The notes below the pieces were generated by a model that was not told the origin of the DNA, searched no databases, and saw only the letters and a program-made list of their open reading frames with translations. DNA of 64,000 bases from Hydrogenobacter sp. T-8 (GTDB lineage: Bacteria > Aquificota > Aquificia > Aquificales > Aquificaceae). Made by a program: the position numbers and the translations under genes. Location: NCBI RefSeq assembly GCF_011006175.1, contig NZ_CP048795.1, positions 620,001 through 684,000 on the forward strand. Direction: 5' to 3'. Shown piece after piece: positions 42,685 through 56,085 of the stretch. Positions within the stretch are counted from its first letter, which is position 1. The number at the start of each line of letters is the position of its first letter.

Positions 42685-43902
42685 TCACTCAATAATTTTT
42701 GTGACCACACCAGCACCAACGGTTCTTCCACCTTCCCTTATGGCAAACCTAAGCTGTTCTTCCATAGCCACTGGCTTGACAAGCTCCACCTCTATCTCCA
42801 CATTGTCACCAGGCATCACCATCTCTTGTCCCTCTGGCAACTTCACCACCGTCCCTGTCACGTCCGCAGTCCTAAAGTAAAACTGTGGCCTGTAGTTCAC
42901 GAAAAATGGCGTGTGCCTTCCACCCTCTTCCTTGCTTAGCACATACACCTGTGCCCTAAACCTCTTGTGAGGCTTTACTGTCCCAGGCTTTGCCAATACT
43001 TGTCCCCTCTCCACATCGTCCTTGCCTACTCCCCTTAGCAATACTCCCACATTGTCACCAGGTAGTGCCTCGTCAAGTATCTTCCTAAACATCTCTATGG
43101 AGGTTGCCACTGTCTTTAGTGGCTCTTCCCTTAATCCCACTATCTCCACTTCCTCTCCAGGCTTTAGCACGCCCCTCTCTACCCTTCCTGTCACAACTGT
43201 TCCACGACCTGAGATGGTAAACACGTCCTCTATGGGCATGAGGAAGGGTTTGTCCGCTTCTCTTTGTGGTGTGGGTATATATTCGTCAAGGGCTTCCATT
43301 AACTGCACTATGGCGTTGCACCACTGGTCTGGTTTGCCTGCATCTAACTCTTGCAATGCTCCAAGAGCTGAACCACGAATCACTGGCACTTCATCCCCCG
43401 GAAACTCATACTTGGATAACAGCTCTCTCACCTCAAGTTCCACAAGGTCTAAAAGTTCTGGGTCATCTACCATATCGCATTTGTTCATAAAGACTACTAT
43501 GTATGGCACGTTAACTTGTCTTGCCAGTAGCACGTGTTCTCTTGTCTGTGGCATGGGTCCGTCTGCTGCGGAAACCACAAGTATGGCTCCGTCCATCTGT
43601 GCTGCACCTGTTATCATGTTCTTTATGTAGTCTGCGTGTCCTGGGCAGTCTACGTGGGCGTAGTGTCTTTTGGGCGTCTCGTATTCTACGTGTGTGATGT
43701 TTATGGTTATGCCTCTTTCTTTTTCTTCTGGTGCTTTGTCAATCTCTTCGTATCTCATGCACTTGGCTTTACCGCCTGGCATTACGCCTGCAGCAAGCAC
43801 GCAGGTTATGGCTGAGGTGAGCGTGGACTTGCCGTGGTCTACGTGTCCTATGGTGCCTACGTTAACGTGTTCCTTTTCTCTTACAAACTTCTCCTTTGCC
43901 AT
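42685..43902 (-). CDS. tuf: Elongation factor Tu, copy 1 (str operon)
   Basis: This 405-residue GTPase has 'GHVDHGKST' (19-27), '[15 protein letters not shown]', '[12 protein letters not shown]' and the domain II/III signature '[19 protein letters not shown]'. It delivers aminoacyl-tRNA to the ribosome. It differs from copy 2 (60189-61406) at only two residues: Ile for Val in '[10 protein letters not shown]' and Val for Ile in '[10 protein letters not shown]'. The usual place after fusA is kept (12-bp gap). AGGAGGTAAGGCA precedes the ATG, the same ribosome site as in copy 2. Confidence 0.98.
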   Translation of the reverse strand: MAKEKFVREKEHVNVGTIGHVDHGKSTLTSAITCVLAAGVMPGGKAKCMRYEEIDKAPEEKERGITINITHVEYETPKRHYAHVDCPGHADYIKNMITGAAQMDGAILVVSAADGPMPQTREHVLLARQVNVPYIVVFMNKCDMVDDPELLDLVELEVRELLSKYEFPGDEVPVIRGSALGALQELDAGKPDQWCNAIVQLMEALDEYIPTPQREADKPFLMPIEDVFTISGRGTVVTGRVERGVLKPGEEVEIVGLREEPLKTVATSIEMFRKILDEALPGDNVGVLLRGVGKDDVERGQVLAKPGTVKPHKRFRAQVYVLSKEEGGRHTPFFVNYRPQFYFRTADVTGTVVKLPEGQEMVMPGDNVEIEVELVKPVAMEEQLRFAIREGGRTVGAGVVTKIIE

Positions 43903-43914
43903 TGCCTTACCTCC

Positions 43915-45999
43915 TTATTTTGCTACAGCAGTTCTTTCCCCAACTATTTGCTCCGCTATGCTCTGGGGAACTTCATCGTAATGAGAAAATTTCATTATAA
44001 AGGTTCCTCTTCCCTGTGTCAAGCTCCTAAGTGTGGTTGCATAGCCAAACATCTCCGCAAGAGGCACATACGCCCTTATGGCAGTTATGACACCCTTGTT
44101 CTCCATACCCATTATCTTACCCCTTCTTGAGTTGAGGTCTCCTATCACATCACCCACATAATCCTCAGGGGTCTCCACCTCTACTTCCATTATTGGCTCA
44201 AGGAGCACAAGACCCGCCTTCTTTGCCGCTTCTTTGAAGGCAAGAGAGCCTGCTATCTTAAAAGCCATCTCTGAAGAGTCCACCTCGTGATAAGAACCGT
44301 CAAAGAGCTTTACTTTTACATCCACCACAGGATAGCCTGCCATAACGCCATTCTGCATAGCCTCTTTTACACCTTCTTCAACCGCTGGGATAAACTCCTT
44401 GGGTATTATTCCACCCACTATGGCATTTTCAAAGATAAAGCCCTGACCCCTCTCAAGTGGCTCTATCTCTATAACCGCATGCCCGTATTGACCCCTACCA
44501 CCTGTCTGACGAATAAACTTACCTTCCGCAACCGCTTTACCCTTTATGGTTTCCTTATAGGCAACCTGAGGCTTACCCACGTTCACCTCAATACCGTATT
44601 CCCTTTTCATTCTGTCCACTATTATCTCAAGGTGCAGTTCTCCCATACCGTGTATAAGGGTTTGACCTGTTTCTGGGTCTACGCTTGCTTTGAAGGTGGG
44701 GTCTTCCTTCATAAACTTGTTGAGCACCTGAGAAAGCTTTTCTTGGTCCTTCTTTGTCTTTGGCTCTATCGCCATAGAGATAACAGGTTCTGGAAACTCC
44801 AGCTTTTCAAGGAGTATGGGGAACTTTTCATCGCAGAGGGTGTCTCCTGTGGTAGCATCCATTCCAACCGCCGCCACTATCTCACCGGCAGAGGCTTCTT
44901 GCACATCCTCTCTTGAGTTGGCGTGCATAAGTAGAAGCCTTCCAACCCTTTCCTTCTTGTCCTTTGTGGCGTTGTATACATAAGAGCCTGCGGTGACTTT
45001 ACCCGAGAAGACCCTAAAGTAGGTAAGCTGTCCCGCGTATGGGTCGCTCATAACCTTAAAGGCGTATGCACAGAAGGGTTCTTCGTCAAAGGGTTTCCTT
45101 TCCTCTTCTTGGCTTGTTTTTGGATTTATTCCACGCACCGGCGGGACATCAAGGGGAGAAGGAAGGTAGTCAAGAACCGCATCCAAAAGGGGCTGGACGC
45201 CCTTGTTTTTGAAAGCGGAGCCACAAAGAACTGGAACAAGCTCCTTGTTTATGGTTGCCTTTCTGAGAACCCTCTTTAGGTCTTCTGTAGCTATCTCCTC
45301 TCCCTCAAGGTATTTCATCATAAGCTCATCGTCCTTCTCTACGATGGCCTCAACCATCTTAGCGCGCCACTCTTGAGCCTTGTCCATGTAGTCTTCAGGT
45401 ATATCCACTATTTCATATTTGGCACCGAGGGTTTCCTCAAGCCAGATTATAGCCTTCATCTCCATAAGGTCTACAACGCCTTTGAATTGGTCTTCCGCAC
45501 CTATGGGAATCTGGATTGCCACAGGTTTAATGCTTAGCTTTTTCTCTATTTCATTAAATACCCTGTAAAAGTCCGCACCAAGCCTGTCTAATTTGTTTAT
45601 AAAGGCTATTCTTGGCACTCCAAACCTGTCCGCCCATCTCCAGTTGGCTTCTGACTGAGGCTGGACGCCTTCTACCGCAGAGAAGATAAAGATGATACCG
45701 TCCAAGACCTTCATAGAGCGGACCACTTCCACAGAAAAGTCCACGTGACCGGGTGTGTCTATGATGTTTATCTGGTGGTCTTTCCAATAGCAGGCGGTGG
45801 TTGCTGCGGTTATGGTTATACCCCTTTCCCTCTCTTGGGGCATCCAGTCCATGGTGGCAGCACCTTCGTGCACCTCACCTATCTTGTAGGTTTTACCCGT
45901 GTAGTAGAGTATTCTTTCTGTGGTAGTGGTCTTTCCAGCGTCTATATGGGCTACTATTCCTATGTTTCTGAGCCTTTCTATAGGCACAAGCCTTGGCAT
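43915..45999 (-). CDS. fusA: Elongation factor G
   Basis: This 694-residue GTPase has 'AHIDAGKT' (17-24), '[21 protein letters not shown]' (split), '[13 protein letters not shown]' and domain IV/V sequences such as '[20 protein letters not shown]' and '[17 protein letters not shown]'. It drives translocation and, with RRF, recycling. Normal length. It lies between rpsG and tuf in canonical str order. Confidence 0.98.
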   Translation of the reverse strand: MPRLVPIERLRNIGIVAHIDAGKTTTTERILYYTGKTYKIGEVHEGAATMDWMPQERERGITITAATTACYWKDHQINIIDTPGHVDFSVEVVRSMKVLDGIIFIFSAVEGVQPQSEANWRWADRFGVPRIAFINKLDRLGADFYRVFNEIEKKLSIKPVAIQIPIGAEDQFKGVVDLMEMKAIIWLEETLGAKYEIVDIPEDYMDKAQEWRAKMVEAIVEKDDELMMKYLEGEEIATEDLKRVLRKATINKELVPVLCGSAFKNKGVQPLLDAVLDYLPSPLDVPPVRGINPKTSQEEERKPFDEEPFCAYAFKVMSDPYAGQLTYFRVFSGKVTAGSYVYNATKDKKERVGRLLLMHANSREDVQEASAGEIVAAVGMDATTGDTLCDEKFPILLEKLEFPEPVISMAIEPKTKKDQEKLSQVLNKFMKEDPTFKASVDPETGQTLIHGMGELHLEIIVDRMKREYGIEVNVGKPQVAYKETIKGKAVAEGKFIRQTGGRGQYGHAVIEIEPLERGQGFIFENAIVGGIIPKEFIPAVEEGVKEAMQNGVMAGYPVVDVKVKLFDGSYHEVDSSEMAFKIAGSLAFKEAAKKAGLVLLEPIMEVEVETPEDYVGDVIGDLNSRRGKIMGMENKGVITAIRAYVPLAEMFGYATTLRSLTQGRGTFIMKFSHYDEVPQSIAEQIVGERTAVAK

Positions 46000-46009
46000 G
46001 ACTTCCTCC

Positions 46010-46492
46010 TTACCATCTAAAGTGTGCGAAAACCTTGTTGGCTTCCGCCATCTTGTGGGTATCTTCCTTCTTCTTTATGGCACCACCCTTTTCGTTTAGA
46101 GCATCAAGAAGCTCCGCCTTTAGCCTTTCCACCATGGTGTAGCTTCCTCTGTGCCTTGACCTTTCTCTTGCGGCTTGAACCAACCATTTTAGGGCAAGGC
46201 TTATTTGCCTTCTTGGAGGAACTTCCACGGGGACTTGATAGGTGGCACCACCCACTCTTCTGGGACGCACTTCAAACTCAGGCTTTAGCTTTTCCACCAC
46301 CTTGTGAAGTAGCTCCACAGGGTGCATGTTTACCTCTTTTGCGGCGGATTCAAGGGCATTGTAGACTATCCATTCCGCCACAGATTTTTTTCCACTTTTC
46401 ATTACCTTGTTGATGAGCTTGTGGACTATCACATCCCCATACTTTGGGTCTGGAGAGATTTCTCTTGCAGGAACTGGACCCTTTCTTGGCAT
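46010..46492 (-). CDS. rpsG: 30S ribosomal protein S7
   Basis: This 160-residue protein has '[22 protein letters not shown]' (split), '[20 protein letters not shown]' and '[20 protein letters not shown]', the core of S7, which nucleates 30S head assembly. It shares one base with the rpsL stop. Confidence 0.97.
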   Translation of the reverse strand: MPRKGPVPAREISPDPKYGDVIVHKLINKVMKSGKKSVAEWIVYNALESAAKEVNMHPVELLHKVVEKLKPEFEVRPRRVGGATYQVPVEVPPRRQISLALKWLVQAARERSRHRGSYTMVERLKAELLDALNEKGGAIKKKEDTHKMAEANKVFAHFRW

Positions 46493-46899
46493 TACTTCTT
46501 ACCTCCCTTTGCCTGTGCTTGTTGACCGGGCTTTGGTCTCTTGGCTCCGTATTTAGACCTGGACTGCCTTCTGTTGGCAACACCCGCAGTATCCAGTGCA
46601 CCCCTTACCACCTTATAACGCACGCCGGGAAGGTCCTTTACCCTTCCACCCCTTACCAAAACCAAGGAGTGCTCTTGGAGGTTGTGACCTTCGCCGGGTA
46701 TATAGGCGGTTACTTCAATGCCATTTGATAGTCTTACCCTTGTAACCTTCCTCAGGGCGGAGTTGGGTTTTTTGGGTGTAACCGTATAGACCCTTACGCA
46801 GACACCTCTCTTCTGAGGATTGCCCTGAAGGGCAGGTGCTTTGCTCTTTTTCTTTCTTGTTTCCCTACCTTGTTTTACCAGCTGGTTTATGGTAGGCAT
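46492..46899 (-). CDS. rpsL: 30S ribosomal protein S12
   Basis: This 135-residue protein has '[20 protein letters not shown]', '[20 protein letters not shown]' with the lysine altered in streptomycin-resistant mutants, and '[20 protein letters not shown]'. It monitors decoding. TTAGGAGG lies about 8 bases before the ATG. A TATAAT overlaps the upstream rpoC stop (46928-46923, minus), so a secondary promoter for the str genes is possible but lacks a clear -35. Confidence 0.97.
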   Translation of the reverse strand: MPTINQLVKQGRETRKKKSKAPALQGNPQKRGVCVRVYTVTPKKPNSALRKVTRVRLSNGIEVTAYIPGEGHNLQEHSLVLVRGGRVKDLPGVRYKVVRGALDTAGVANRRQSRSKYGAKRPKPGQQAQAKGGKK

Positions 46900-46923
46900 A
46901 CCTTAAACCTCCTAAGCTAATTA

Positions 46924-49900
46924 TTATAGCACATCTTTGAGAACTTTTGCCTTCTCTTCCTCTATAACTTCTACCTCCGCATACTCCCACAGACCAGTTC
47001 CTGCAGGTATGAGATTGCCTATTATTACATTTTCCTTTATACCTCTGAGGTCATCCACCTTGCCTTCGCAGGCTGCGTCGGTTAGCACCTTCGTGGTCTC
47101 TTGGAAGGAGGCAGAGGATATCCAGCTTCTTGAAGTTAGAGCAGCCTTTGATATGCCCACAAGTATGGGCTCTGCCTTTGGTATTTTGCCACCCTCTTCC
47201 TTTATCCTTTCCACTTCTTGCTGTAGCTCTTCCACTTCCACCTCCTCGTTTACTAAGAACCTGCTGTCCCCTGGGTCTACTATGCGTCTGCGTCTAAGCA
47301 TCTGGCGGATTATTATCTCGAAGTGCTTGTCGTTTATATCCACGCCTTGCAATCTGTAGACCATTTGAACCTCTTTAAGGAGGAACTTTTGAAGCTCTTC
47401 CACTCCTTTTATCTTGAGTATCTCCTCTGGCACAGGTGTGCCGTCAGTGAGAGGGTCTCCTGCGTTCACAAGGTCACCATTCTTCACAAGTAGGTGCTTG
47501 CCCTTTGGCACAAAGTATTCCTTTTGAAGTCCTGTTTCCTTGTTGTAGACCACAATTCTGTAGCCTCTTCCCTTTATTCTTACTTGCCCGTCTATCTCGG
47601 CTTCTATGCGGTCTGTTATCTTTACACCCTTTTGCACATACTGTCCGTGGCTCACAAGGATGTATTCGTCCTTCTTTATATCATATTTTCTGGTTTCTCC
47701 CGTTCTTGGGTTGAACACAATAACCTCGTCCGCATCTTCAAAGATCCTTACAATACCATCTATCTCAGTCAGGATAGCAGGGTTCTTGGGTCTTCTTGCT
47801 TCAAATAGCTCTTCCACCCTTGGAAGACCTCCCACGATATCACGGACCTTTGCCATCTCCTTTGGAATGCGTGCCAGCACGTCACCGGGCTGAACCACAT
47901 AGTCCTTGACCACATAATACTTGTGTTGTATCTCCGTGCCTTCGGACTCACTGCATGTGGGACATACCATCCACTCAAAGCTCACCTTCTCTGCTGGCAC
48001 ATTGAGGATAGAGTTGACAGGCAAGTCATAGGATACCTCCCTTCCATCCTCTGTATGGACCACTATCTTTGGTGTGTGGAGCATGGCGTCCTTGGGTCTT
48101 GTAAAGGACACTATTGTGGAGGTCTTACCAGTAAGTGGGTCTCTCTCCTCCTTGACGGTGATGTCAAGGGCTATGTCCTTGAACTCCACTCTGCCAGATT
48201 CTTCGGCGATGATGAAGGTGTTGAATGGGTCCCATTCAGCCAAAAGGGTATTCTCTGAAACTTCCTTTCCTTCCTCCACAAGTATGCTTGCCCCGTATGG
48301 CACCGCATGACGCTCCACCATCCTACCTTCTGCATCCACAATGCCTATGGCTCCATCTTTGGAAATGTTTATCTTCTTTCCTTCCCTGTTGGTTATGAGC
48401 TTTATATTGTAGTATTTGACGGTGCCTGCCTTCTCGTTTAGGAGCTCGCCCTTTACCCTCTCTGCCACCGCCGCACCGCCTATATGGAAGGTTCTCATGG
48501 TGAGCTGTGTTCCAGGCTCTCCTATGGACTGTGCTGCAATTATCCCCACAGCCTCTCCCACATCTACCAGCTTCCTCTGAGAGAGGTCCCAACCGTAGCA
48601 CATGGCACATATGCCGTGCTGGGATTCGCAAGTAAGTGGAGACCTTACCATGACCTTTTCTATCCCCGCATGCACTATTTTGTCCGCAAGCTCCTCGTCC
48701 ACTATTTGATTTCTGCGAGCTATCACCTCTCCCGTGTAGGGGTCAAGCACATCCTCTGCCAGTGTCCTGCCTATTATCCTGTCCTTGAGGGAGACCTTCT
48801 CTTCACCACCCTCCACTATGGCTTCCATCACTATGCCTCTGTAAGTTCCGCAGTCTCTCTCCGTTATGGTTATATCCTGTGCCACATCCACAAGCCTTCT
48901 GGTGAGATATCCCGCAAAGGCGGTCTTTAGGGCAGTGTCCGCAAGACCCTTCCTTGCACCGTAGGTGGAAATGAAATACTCAAGCACAGAAAGACCCTCT
49001 CTGAAATTGGACACAATAGGCGTTTCTATGAACTCTCCTGTGTGCTTTGCCATAAGACCTCTCATGGCAGCAAGCTGTCTTATCTGGTCTCTGTTTCCAC
49101 GGGCTCCAGAGTTTGCCATCATGTATATAGGGTTGAAGATGCCCGTGTAAACCTTTTCCCCTTCTTTTCTTGTGCTTTTTTCTATCTCCTCAAACATGGC
49201 TTTTGAAACCCTGTCCGTTATCTCAGACCAAAGGTCAATTATCCTGTTGTAACGTTCCTTTGCAGTGATTATGCCCTTTCTGTGCAGTTCTGCTATCTCG
49301 TCGGTCTGCTCAAAAGCCTTAGAAAGAACCTCTCTCTTCACACTCGGAATTTGTAGGTCTTCTATGCCTATAGATACCGCAGCCCTTGTGGCTATGTTGT
49401 AGCCCAGCTCCTTGAGGTCATCAAGAAACTTTGCAGTCCTTTCCGTTCCGTATCTGTTGTAGATGTTAGCTATGAGTTTGGAAACCTTTTTCTTATCTAA
49501 GGGTTCGTTTACAAAGGGGTGTCCTTCTGGCAGTATGCTGTTGAAAAGAACTCTGCCGGGAGTTGTTTCTACGAGTTTTCCATCCTCGAGCCTGAGCTTT
49601 ATGCGTGCATGCATGTCCACCCTTTTGTTCTCAAGGGCAAGAAGCACCTCCTCTCTGCTGAAAAAGAGCTTGCCCTCACCTTTTACGCCGGGAACTTCTT
49701 GGGTCATGTAATAGACGCCCAGTATCATGTCCTGAGAGGGCATGGTTATAGGCTTGCCGTGGGCTGGAGAGAGAATGTTCTGGGTAGAAAGCATGAGTAT
49801 GTAAGCTTCAAGCTGTGCGGTAATCCCCAGAGGCACATGCACCGCCATCTGGTCACCATCAAAGTCTGCGTTAAAGGGAGGACACACCAAGGGATGTAGC

Positions 49901-51624
49901 TGTATGGCTTTACCGTCCACAAGAACTGGTTCAAAAGCCTGTATGGACATCCTGTGAAGGGTGGGTGCACGGTTGAGAAGCACAGGGTGCTGTTTTACCA
50001 CCTCCTCAAGGCACTCCCACACCTCTGGAGTTTTCTGCTCCACCAGCTTTTTGGCGTTCTTTATGGAGGTGGCATAGCCCTTCTCCTCAAGCCTTCTGTA
50101 AACAAAGGGTTTGAAAAGCTCCAAAGCCATTATTCTGGGGAGACCGCACTGATGCATTTTTAGCTCAGGACCTACCACTATAACGCTACGACCCGAATAG
50201 TCCACCCTTTTACCCAGAAGGTTCTGCCTAAAACGCCCTTGCTTACCCCTCAGATAATCAGAGAGGGATTTAAGAGCCCGTCCGTTTTGGGTCACCACCC
50301 TTCCGCGTTTTCCGTTGTCTATGAGGGCGGAGACCACTTCCTGAAGCATCCTCTTTTCGTTCCTTATGATTATCTCTGGAGCATCCAGCTCTATAAGCCT
50401 TTTTAGTCTGTTGTTACGGTTTATTATCCTTCTGTAAAGGTCGTTGAGGTCTGAGGTGGCAAATCGCCCACCATCAAGGGCAACGAGGGGTCTGAGTTCA
50501 GGGGGTAGAACGGGAAGAACTTCTAATATCATCCACTCGGGCTTGTTTCCACTCTTTATGAAGTCCTCCACCAGCTTGAGGACCCTTAGAACCTTCTTTA
50601 CCTTTGACTCGGAGACCTCTTTGAGAACTGCGGTCCTTATGTCCAGCTTTATCTTCTCAAACACCGGAAGGTCCTTCTTCCTCTGACGGAGCTTCTCGTA
50701 GTAGGCTTGTATTGCCTCCCTGCCGGTCATGTAGCCCTCAATGGGTTCGGTAGATATCTGTCCAGTCTCGGGATGGAGGTAGAGCTTGTCGCAAATTATC
50801 TGGTGAAGGGTCTCGTTCAGCGTTGAACCTTCTGGAACTTTTATATCCGCACCGTAGAGGCTAAGGTCCTCCGCCAGCACCTTTATCATGCGTTCATAGA
50901 GCTTTTTGTATTTACTGTAGAGCTCTTCAGAAAGGTCTTCGTAGCCCAAGCTGTAGGGTCTTATCTCCTCTCTCAGCTTCTTTGCGTATGTCTCAAGGTC
51001 AAGGGAAGCCAGAACCTTTTTTATTATCTCTGCACCCATACCCCCTTCATACTTGTGCTCAAGGCTTACTGCAAACTCTGCATTGTAGGTATCTTCGTCC
51101 ACCACATGGAGCTTGACGAACCTTGTGTTGCCTATCTCATCTTTGAGAGGTAGGGTATCTTCCTGCTGGCGGAAGACTTTTTCTTCCTCTTCGCTCATGG
51201 GATACTCTATAACCAAATAGGACTCAAAGTATATTACCCTTTCCACATCCCTGACAGAAAGACCCAGAAGGGTGGCTATTTTCGATGGTGTGCTTTTGAG
51301 AAACCATATGTGGGCCACAGGAGCTGCAAGGTCTATGTGTCCGAACCTTTTGCGTCTTACATAAGACCTTGTAACCTCCACACCACACCTGTCGCATATG
51401 GTGCCTTCAAAGCGTTTACCCCTGTATTTTCCACATAGACATTCGTAGTCCTTTATGGGACCAAAAATCTTTGCACAGAAAAGACCATCTTTTTCAGGTT
51501 TGTGGGTTCTGTAGTTTATGGTCTCTGGCTTTTTTACCTCCCCATAGCTCCAGCTCCTTATTTCCTCAGGGGAGGCAAGCATGAGCTTTATTCTCTCAAA
51601 GGGTAAAAGACCTTTTCTCATCAC
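46924..51624 (-). CDS. rpoC: RNA polymerase beta' subunit
   Basis: This 1566-residue subunit has the N-terminal zinc motif '[20 protein letters not shown]', the catalytic metal-binding N585-A-D-F-D-G-D-Q-M593, the second zinc site ('[13 protein letters not shown]') and the bridge/trigger region '[15 protein letters not shown]'. A further Cys pair 'CPTC' is seen near residue 1218. It is about 160 residues longer than the E. coli protein. It overlaps rpoB by 4 bp, so the two large subunits are translationally coupled, and rpsL follows 24 bp downstream. Confidence 0.98.
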   Translation of the reverse strand: MMRKGLLPFERIKLMLASPEEIRSWSYGEVKKPETINYRTHKPEKDGLFCAKIFGPIKDYECLCGKYRGKRFEGTICDRCGVEVTRSYVRRKRFGHIDLAAPVAHIWFLKSTPSKIATLLGLSVRDVERVIYFESYLVIEYPMSEEEEKVFRQQEDTLPLKDEIGNTRFVKLHVVDEDTYNAEFAVSLEHKYEGGMGAEIIKKVLASLDLETYAKKLREEIRPYSLGYEDLSEELYSKYKKLYERMIKVLAEDLSLYGADIKVPEGSTLNETLHQIICDKLYLHPETGQISTEPIEGYMTGREAIQAYYEKLRQRKKDLPVFEKIKLDIRTAVLKEVSESKVKKVLRVLKLVEDFIKSGNKPEWMILEVLPVLPPELRPLVALDGGRFATSDLNDLYRRIINRNNRLKRLIELDAPEIIIRNEKRMLQEVVSALIDNGKRGRVVTQNGRALKSLSDYLRGKQGRFRQNLLGKRVDYSGRSVIVVGPELKMHQCGLPRIMALELFKPFVYRRLEEKGYATSIKNAKKLVEQKTPEVWECLEEVVKQHPVLLNRAPTLHRMSIQAFEPVLVDGKAIQLHPLVCPPFNADFDGDQMAVHVPLGITAQLEAYILMLSTQNILSPAHGKPITMPSQDMILGVYYMTQEVPGVKGEGKLFFSREEVLLALENKRVDMHARIKLRLEDGKLVETTPGRVLFNSILPEGHPFVNEPLDKKKVSKLIANIYNRYGTERTAKFLDDLKELGYNIATRAAVSIGIEDLQIPSVKREVLSKAFEQTDEIAELHRKGIITAKERYNRIIDLWSEITDRVSKAMFEEIEKSTRKEGEKVYTGIFNPIYMMANSGARGNRDQIRQLAAMRGLMAKHTGEFIETPIVSNFREGLSVLEYFISTYGARKGLADTALKTAFAGYLTRRLVDVAQDITITERDCGTYRGIVMEAIVEGGEEKVSLKDRIIGRTLAEDVLDPYTGEVIARRNQIVDEELADKIVHAGIEKVMVRSPLTCESQHGICAMCYGWDLSQRKLVDVGEAVGIIAAQSIGEPGTQLTMRTFHIGGAAVAERVKGELLNEKAGTVKYYNIKLITNREGKKINISKDGAIGIVDAEGRMVERHAVPYGASILVEEGKEVSENTLLAEWDPFNTFIIAEESGRVEFKDIALDITVKEERDPLTGKTSTIVSFTRPKDAMLHTPKIVVHTEDGREVSYDLPVNSILNVPAEKVSFEWMVCPTCSESEGTEIQHKYYVVKDYVVQPGDVLARIPKEMAKVRDIVGGLPRVEELFEARRPKNPAILTEIDGIVRIFEDADEVIVFNPRTGETRKYDIKKDEYILVSHGQYVQKGVKITDRIEAEIDGQVRIKGRGYRIVVYNKETGLQKEYFVPKGKHLLVKNGDLVNAGDPLTDGTPVPEEILKIKGVEELQKFLLKEVQMVYRLQGVDINDKHFEIIIRQMLRRRRIVDPGDSRFLVNEEVEVEELQQEVERIKEEGGKIPKAEPILVGISKAALTSRSWISSASFQETTKVLTDAACEGKVDDLRGIKENVIIGNLIPAGTGLWEYAEVEVIEEEKAKVLKDVL

Positions 51625-54600
51625 TGCTCCTCCTCAACTTCTATCTGATCGCAGGGCATTACCGCCCCGTTTTCACATCTTACATCCAGCCCCAGAGCCT
51701 TTAGCTCACGCACAAGGACCCTGAAGGATTCTGGAACCCCAGGCTGGTAGATGTATTTGCCCTTTACAATAGACTCGTATACCTTTGTCCTTCCCTCTAT
51801 GTCGTCGGACTTGACGGTGAGCATCTCCTGAAGGGTGTGGGCTGCACCGTGAGCTTCTAAAGCCCAAACCTCCATCTCTCCAAGCCTTTGACCACCAAAC
51901 TGAGCCCTTCCGCCAAGAGGCTGTTGGGTCACAAGAGAGTAAGGACCTGTGCTACGCGCATGTATCTTGTCATCCACCATGTGTATGAGTTTGAGCATAT
52001 GCATGTATCCGACGGTGACCCTCATGTCAAAGGGCTCGCCTGTTCTTCCATCGTAAAGGACCGTTTTGCCATCCTCTGGAAGCCCTGCCATCCTGAGAAG
52101 TTCTCTTATATGCTCTTCGCTCGCACCTTCAAAGGCTGAGGTTGCCATTGGCACGCCTCTTTCTGCGTAGAGGTTAATGACCTCTTCAAAGCTCTCTTCA
52201 TCAAGGCTATGCAGGAACTCTTCCACATGCCTTTGATTTTCACCCTTCACATCACCCACCGCATAGACCTTCTTTAGAAATTCTATAAGCTCCTGTCTTT
52301 CCGCCCCTTCTTCTATAAGCTCCCTAAGCCTTTTGCCAAGCTCTCTGGAAGCCCAGCCAAGGTGTGTTTCTAATATCTGCCCCACGTTCATACGAGATGG
52401 AACGCCCAGAGGGTTCAGCACTATGTCCACAGGAGTTCCATCCTCAAGGAAAGGCATATCCTCCACAGGAAGCACCACAGATATAACACCCTTGTTTCCG
52501 TGACGACCTGCCATCTTGTCTCCCACTTTTATCTTTCTCTTCTGAGCTATGTATACCTTTACGAGAGTTATCACACCGGGCGGAAGCTCGCTTCTTTTTC
52601 CTATGGACTCTATCTTGTCCTCGTAGATCTTTGAGATCATATCTACCTGAAAGCGCGTTCTTTCTCTAAGGTCGTTTATCCTTTTGCACAGTTCCTCATC
52701 TTCAAAGAGGTTCTCTGGTTTGGTTATTATATAGTTGAGCAGGGCATCAAAAACCTGTTCATCCACTACAGTGCCAGCTTTGTATACTTTTTTCTTAACT
52801 GTGATATCCTTATCAAGCCTTCTACCAAGCACAAGGTCTTTTACTATTCTATTCCTGCCATCTACTATGAGCCTCTTTTTCTTCTCAAGCTCCTTCTCAA
52901 GCTCCTCCCTTTCAGTTCTTTCCACATGCTCTGCAAGGTAGTTTCTTCTCTCTCCAGTTTTTCTTACAAAGACCTTCACATCAACCACCACACCTTCTAC
53001 ACCCGGTGGACATCTGAGCGAGGAGTCTTTAACATCTCTAGACTTTTCACCGAATATTGCCTGAAGGAGCTTTTCTTCTGGTGTGAGCTGGGCTTCACCC
53101 TTGGGCGTTACCTTACCAACCAGTATATCGCCAGGCTTTACGTATGTTCCCGGTCTTACTATACCAAACTCGTCCAAATGAGAAAGCAATCTCTCAGGAA
53201 CCCCCGGTATCTGACGGGTTATCTCCTCATTACCTATCTTCGTCTCCCTTGCCTCTACCTCAAGCTCTTCTATGTGTATGGAAGTATACACATCTTCTTT
53301 GACAAGCCTTTCTGAAATTACGATGGCATCCTCAAAGTTGTAGCCCCTCCATGGCATAAAGGCAACCAGCACATCTTTGCCGAGGGCTAACTCTCCCCTA
53401 AAGGTGGACTGACCGTCCGCCAGTAGCTCGCCCTTGTTTACCCTTTGACCTTTGACCACCAGAGGTCTCTGATTTATACATGTATTCTGGTTTGTCCTTT
53501 CAAACTTCTTAAGCTCATAAAGGTCTATGCCCGTGTCCGTGGGGTCTGCCATGTTTATCTCTTCTGGGTTAGCCCTTATTATTATCCTTTTGGAGTCCAC
53601 CTCTTCCACCACACCACCTCTTTTTGCCACCACCACCGCACCACTGTCAAAGGCAACCTTCTTTTCCATACCAGTGCCTATGAGAGGAGAGGAGGTAAAC
53701 ATAAGAGGAACCGCCTGCCTTTGCATGTTAGAACCCATAAGAGCCCTGTTAGCATCGTCATGCTCAAGGAAGGGTATGAGAGAGGCGGACACGGATATGA
53801 CCTGTCTTGGAGAAACATCCATATAGTGAACCTGCTCTGGCTTTACTATCTGTATGTCGTTTTTGTATCGCACATAGACCCTGTCGCTGAGAATCCTGCC
53901 ATCCTCGTCAGTAGGCGTATACTGAGCTATAACAAAGTTCTCCTCTTCATAGGCAGCTAAATGTTCAACCTTGTCAGTTACTCTACCATTCTCCACTTTC
54001 CTGTAGGGAGTGACAATGAAACCATACTCATTGGTTTGAGCGTAGACAGTAAGAGATGTGACAAGACCTATGTTCTGACCTTCTGGTGTTTCAATGGGAC
54101 ATATCCTTCCGTAGTGGGAGGGGTGCACGTCCCTTATCTCAAACTTGGCACTCTCTCTTGTCAGACCTCCTGGACCCAATGCGGAGAGCCTCCTCTTGTG
54201 AGTAAGAGCGGAAAGTGGGTTTGTATTGTCAAGATATTGAGAGAGCATACCACCCTTTAGAAACTCATAGAGAGAGCTGGTAAGATATCTCGGGTTTAGA
54301 AGGTCTTGAGGCTTTAGGTTGGGGTCTTCGGGGTTTGCCACAGTGCACCTGTCTCTGAAAAACTTCTCCATACGGGCTATGCCTATCCTTGCCTGATTTT
54401 CTAAAAGCTCACCCACTGCCCTTATTCTTCTGTTTCCAAGATAGGCTATGTCATCCTTTTTCTCCCTTCCGTATCTGAGGTTTATGAGGTATTTTATGGT
54501 GTTTACAAGGTCAAGGGCATTGAGGAACCTTGCCTGACCTTCTGTGTAGTCCTTTACTTTTACACTGTCTTTGAGCTTGAAAATTCCAGAGAGTACATCT

Positions 54601-56024
54601 TCTGTTATTAGAGTTCCAGCCTTAAACTCACCCACATCCTCCGCAAGGGCAAGGGCTGGAAGGCTTGATAGTCTTTCAAAGTCTGCAGGTTTTAGCTCCT
54701 TAGGGACTCTGTGAACCTTTGCATTGAGTTTTACCCTTCCCACCTTAGAAAGGTCATACCGGGTAAGGTCCTTGAAGTATAGGTCAAAATGAGACCTTGC
54801 CCTGCTTATGAGATGTTCAAGCTCCATCACCATAGGCTCTACCGCCCTGAGCTTTTTGTATATATCCACAAGGGCAAAGTCTCTGAGGGTGAACCTTGCA
54901 GGTATCTTGAGGGGGCTTCTCTTGTCCTGGTCCTTTGGAGCAGTCTCCGCCACCAGAGTTTCTATGAGTATCTTACCGTATGGGCTCTTTACTGCACTCT
55001 CTTTTGGAACTGCGGATATAAGGTCTATCTTTATCCTTTCGTCTTTCAAAAGCCTTTCAAGCTGTCCGGGTTCTTCAATGAACCTCTCCTCCAGCATTTC
55101 TTCTTCCACACCCTTCTCTTCCAACTTTGCCTTATAGCGGAGGACCGCAAAGAGATAAAAACCTTCTAAGTCTTCCACCTTATACTCTTCGCCTGTATCT
55201 CTGTCAAATATCACTCCCTTCTGCACAAAAAAGGCTCTCGCATCTGGATAAAAGGGCTTGAGTATATCGTAGGCGGTCTCAAGACCCAGAGCCCTAAGGA
55301 CAAAGGTTCCGCCCACCTTTCGCCTATCTATCCTTGAGGAAAGTATATCAGTAGTGCTTGAAAGCTCAAACTCAACCCTGGGTCCCTTGTCTGGTATGAT
55401 GCTCGCCCTGTATATCATACGGATTATAGTGGTTTCCTTTTGACGCTCCTCTTTTTCCTCAAAGAACACACCCGGAGAGCGTATTAGCTGGCTCACCACT
55501 ATCCTCTCACTGCCGTTTATGATAAAAGAGCCAGTCTTGGTCATCATAGGCACTTCACCGAAGTAGACCTTCTTAGGTTCTCCTACCCTTTCACCCTTTT
55601 TGGTCTTGGTTCTGAGTCTGACCATAACCCTAAGGGGCAGGGAGTAGGTAAAGCCCTTTATTTTACATTCTTCTTCCGTATACTTTTCCTTATGGACCAG
55701 CAAGGTTCCACATTTTGGACAATTTACACTGTAACCTCCCAGAAAGCTCTGGTCTGTATAGGCTTTGTATCCACACCTGTTACATTCCCAATCTCCCACC
55801 TCATAACCCAAGTATTCAAGGGTTATCTTCTCGTCTGGGTCCTTAAAGGGAAAGGAGGTGGAGAACACATACTCAAGTCCCTTCTGCTCCCTTTTGGATG
55901 GTGGAGTGTAGAACTGAAGGAAAGCCTCAAAGGATTCCTTTGGCAGGAAAAGAAGGTTTGGTGGACTGACAAGCTCTTCCCTTCTACCAAAGAATTTTCT
56001 TGGTAAGGGCATATTTTTTCTCAT
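51621..56024 (-). CDS. rpoB: RNA polymerase beta subunit with an inserted zinc ribbon
   Basis: This 1467-residue subunit has all beta landmarks: '[20 protein letters not shown]', '[17 protein letters not shown]', '[12 protein letters not shown]' type '[15 protein letters not shown]' and '[21 protein letters not shown]' (split). It is about 125 residues longer than E. coli beta. One extra piece is a Cys4 ribbon near the N-terminus: C81-x-x-C84 and C102-x-x-C105, placed just before the conserved '[14 protein letters not shown]'. The ATG at 56024 has AGAGGG upstream; an internal ATG four codons on ('MPLPRKF') is possible. A perfect vegetative promoter lies upstream. Confidence 0.98.
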   Translation of the reverse strand: MRKNMPLPRKFFGRREELVSPPNLLFLPKESFEAFLQFYTPPSKREQKGLEYVFSTSFPFKDPDEKITLEYLGYEVGDWECNRCGYKAYTDQSFLGGYSVNCPKCGTLLVHKEKYTEEECKIKGFTYSLPLRVMVRLRTKTKKGERVGEPKKVYFGEVPMMTKTGSFIINGSERIVVSQLIRSPGVFFEEKEERQKETTIIRMIYRASIIPDKGPRVEFELSSTTDILSSRIDRRKVGGTFVLRALGLETAYDILKPFYPDARAFFVQKGVIFDRDTGEEYKVEDLEGFYLFAVLRYKAKLEEKGVEEEMLEERFIEEPGQLERLLKDERIKIDLISAVPKESAVKSPYGKILIETLVAETAPKDQDKRSPLKIPARFTLRDFALVDIYKKLRAVEPMVMELEHLISRARSHFDLYFKDLTRYDLSKVGRVKLNAKVHRVPKELKPADFERLSSLPALALAEDVGEFKAGTLITEDVLSGIFKLKDSVKVKDYTEGQARFLNALDLVNTIKYLINLRYGREKKDDIAYLGNRRIRAVGELLENQARIGIARMEKFFRDRCTVANPEDPNLKPQDLLNPRYLTSSLYEFLKGGMLSQYLDNTNPLSALTHKRRLSALGPGGLTRESAKFEIRDVHPSHYGRICPIETPEGQNIGLVTSLTVYAQTNEYGFIVTPYRKVENGRVTDKVEHLAAYEEENFVIAQYTPTDEDGRILSDRVYVRYKNDIQIVKPEQVHYMDVSPRQVISVSASLIPFLEHDDANRALMGSNMQRQAVPLMFTSSPLIGTGMEKKVAFDSGAVVVAKRGGVVEEVDSKRIIIRANPEEINMADPTDTGIDLYELKKFERTNQNTCINQRPLVVKGQRVNKGELLADGQSTFRGELALGKDVLVAFMPWRGYNFEDAIVISERLVKEDVYTSIHIEELEVEARETKIGNEEITRQIPGVPERLLSHLDEFGIVRPGTYVKPGDILVGKVTPKGEAQLTPEEKLLQAIFGEKSRDVKDSSLRCPPGVEGVVVDVKVFVRKTGERRNYLAEHVERTEREELEKELEKKKRLIVDGRNRIVKDLVLGRRLDKDITVKKKVYKAGTVVDEQVFDALLNYIITKPENLFEDEELCKRINDLRERTRFQVDMISKIYEDKIESIGKRSELPPGVITLVKVYIAQKRKIKVGDKMAGRHGNKGVISVVLPVEDMPFLEDGTPVDIVLNPLGVPSRMNVGQILETHLGWASRELGKRLRELIEEGAERQELIEFLKKVYAVGDVKGENQRHVEEFLHSLDEESFEEVINLYAERGVPMATSAFEGASEEHIRELLRMAGLPEDGKTVLYDGRTGEPFDMRVTVGYMHMLKLIHMVDDKIHARSTGPYSLVTQQPLGGRAQFGGQRLGEMEVWALEAHGAAHTLQEMLTVKSDDIEGRTKVYESIVKGKYIYQPGVPESFRVLVRELKALGLDVRCENGAVMPCDQIEVEEEQ

Positions 56025-56056
56025 CTCTCAACCCTCTAAGATAGGATAAACTTGTA

Positions 56057-56085
56057 ATTATACATCATTGCAAATACTGTGTCAA
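56057..56085 (-). promoter_or_regulatory. Perfect-consensus promoter for rpoBC
   Basis: On the minus strand TTGACA (56085-56080), a 17-bp spacer and TATAAT (56062-56057) match the bacterial vegetative consensus exactly. Transcription should start near 56050, giving a leader of about 25 bases before the rpoB ATG. The -35 directly abuts the U-tract of the terminator after rplL. Confidence 0.85.

Noticed and set aside
43022-43630. Plus-strand ORF of 202 codons opposite tuf (and its copy at 60526-61134)
   Set aside because: It is a mirror frame of tuf with Ser/Thr-rich, low-complexity composition. It appears in both copies only because tuf is duplicated.
44287-44916. Plus-strand ORF of 209 codons opposite fusA
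   Set aside because: It is antisense to conserved fusA codons, rich in Tyr/Leu/His, and has no start context.
46923-46928. Internal promoter (TATAAT) for rpsL-rpsG-fusA-tuf
   Set aside because: The hexamer overlaps the rpoC stop but no -35 lies 16-18 bp upstream. It is mentioned in the rpsL entry but not called.
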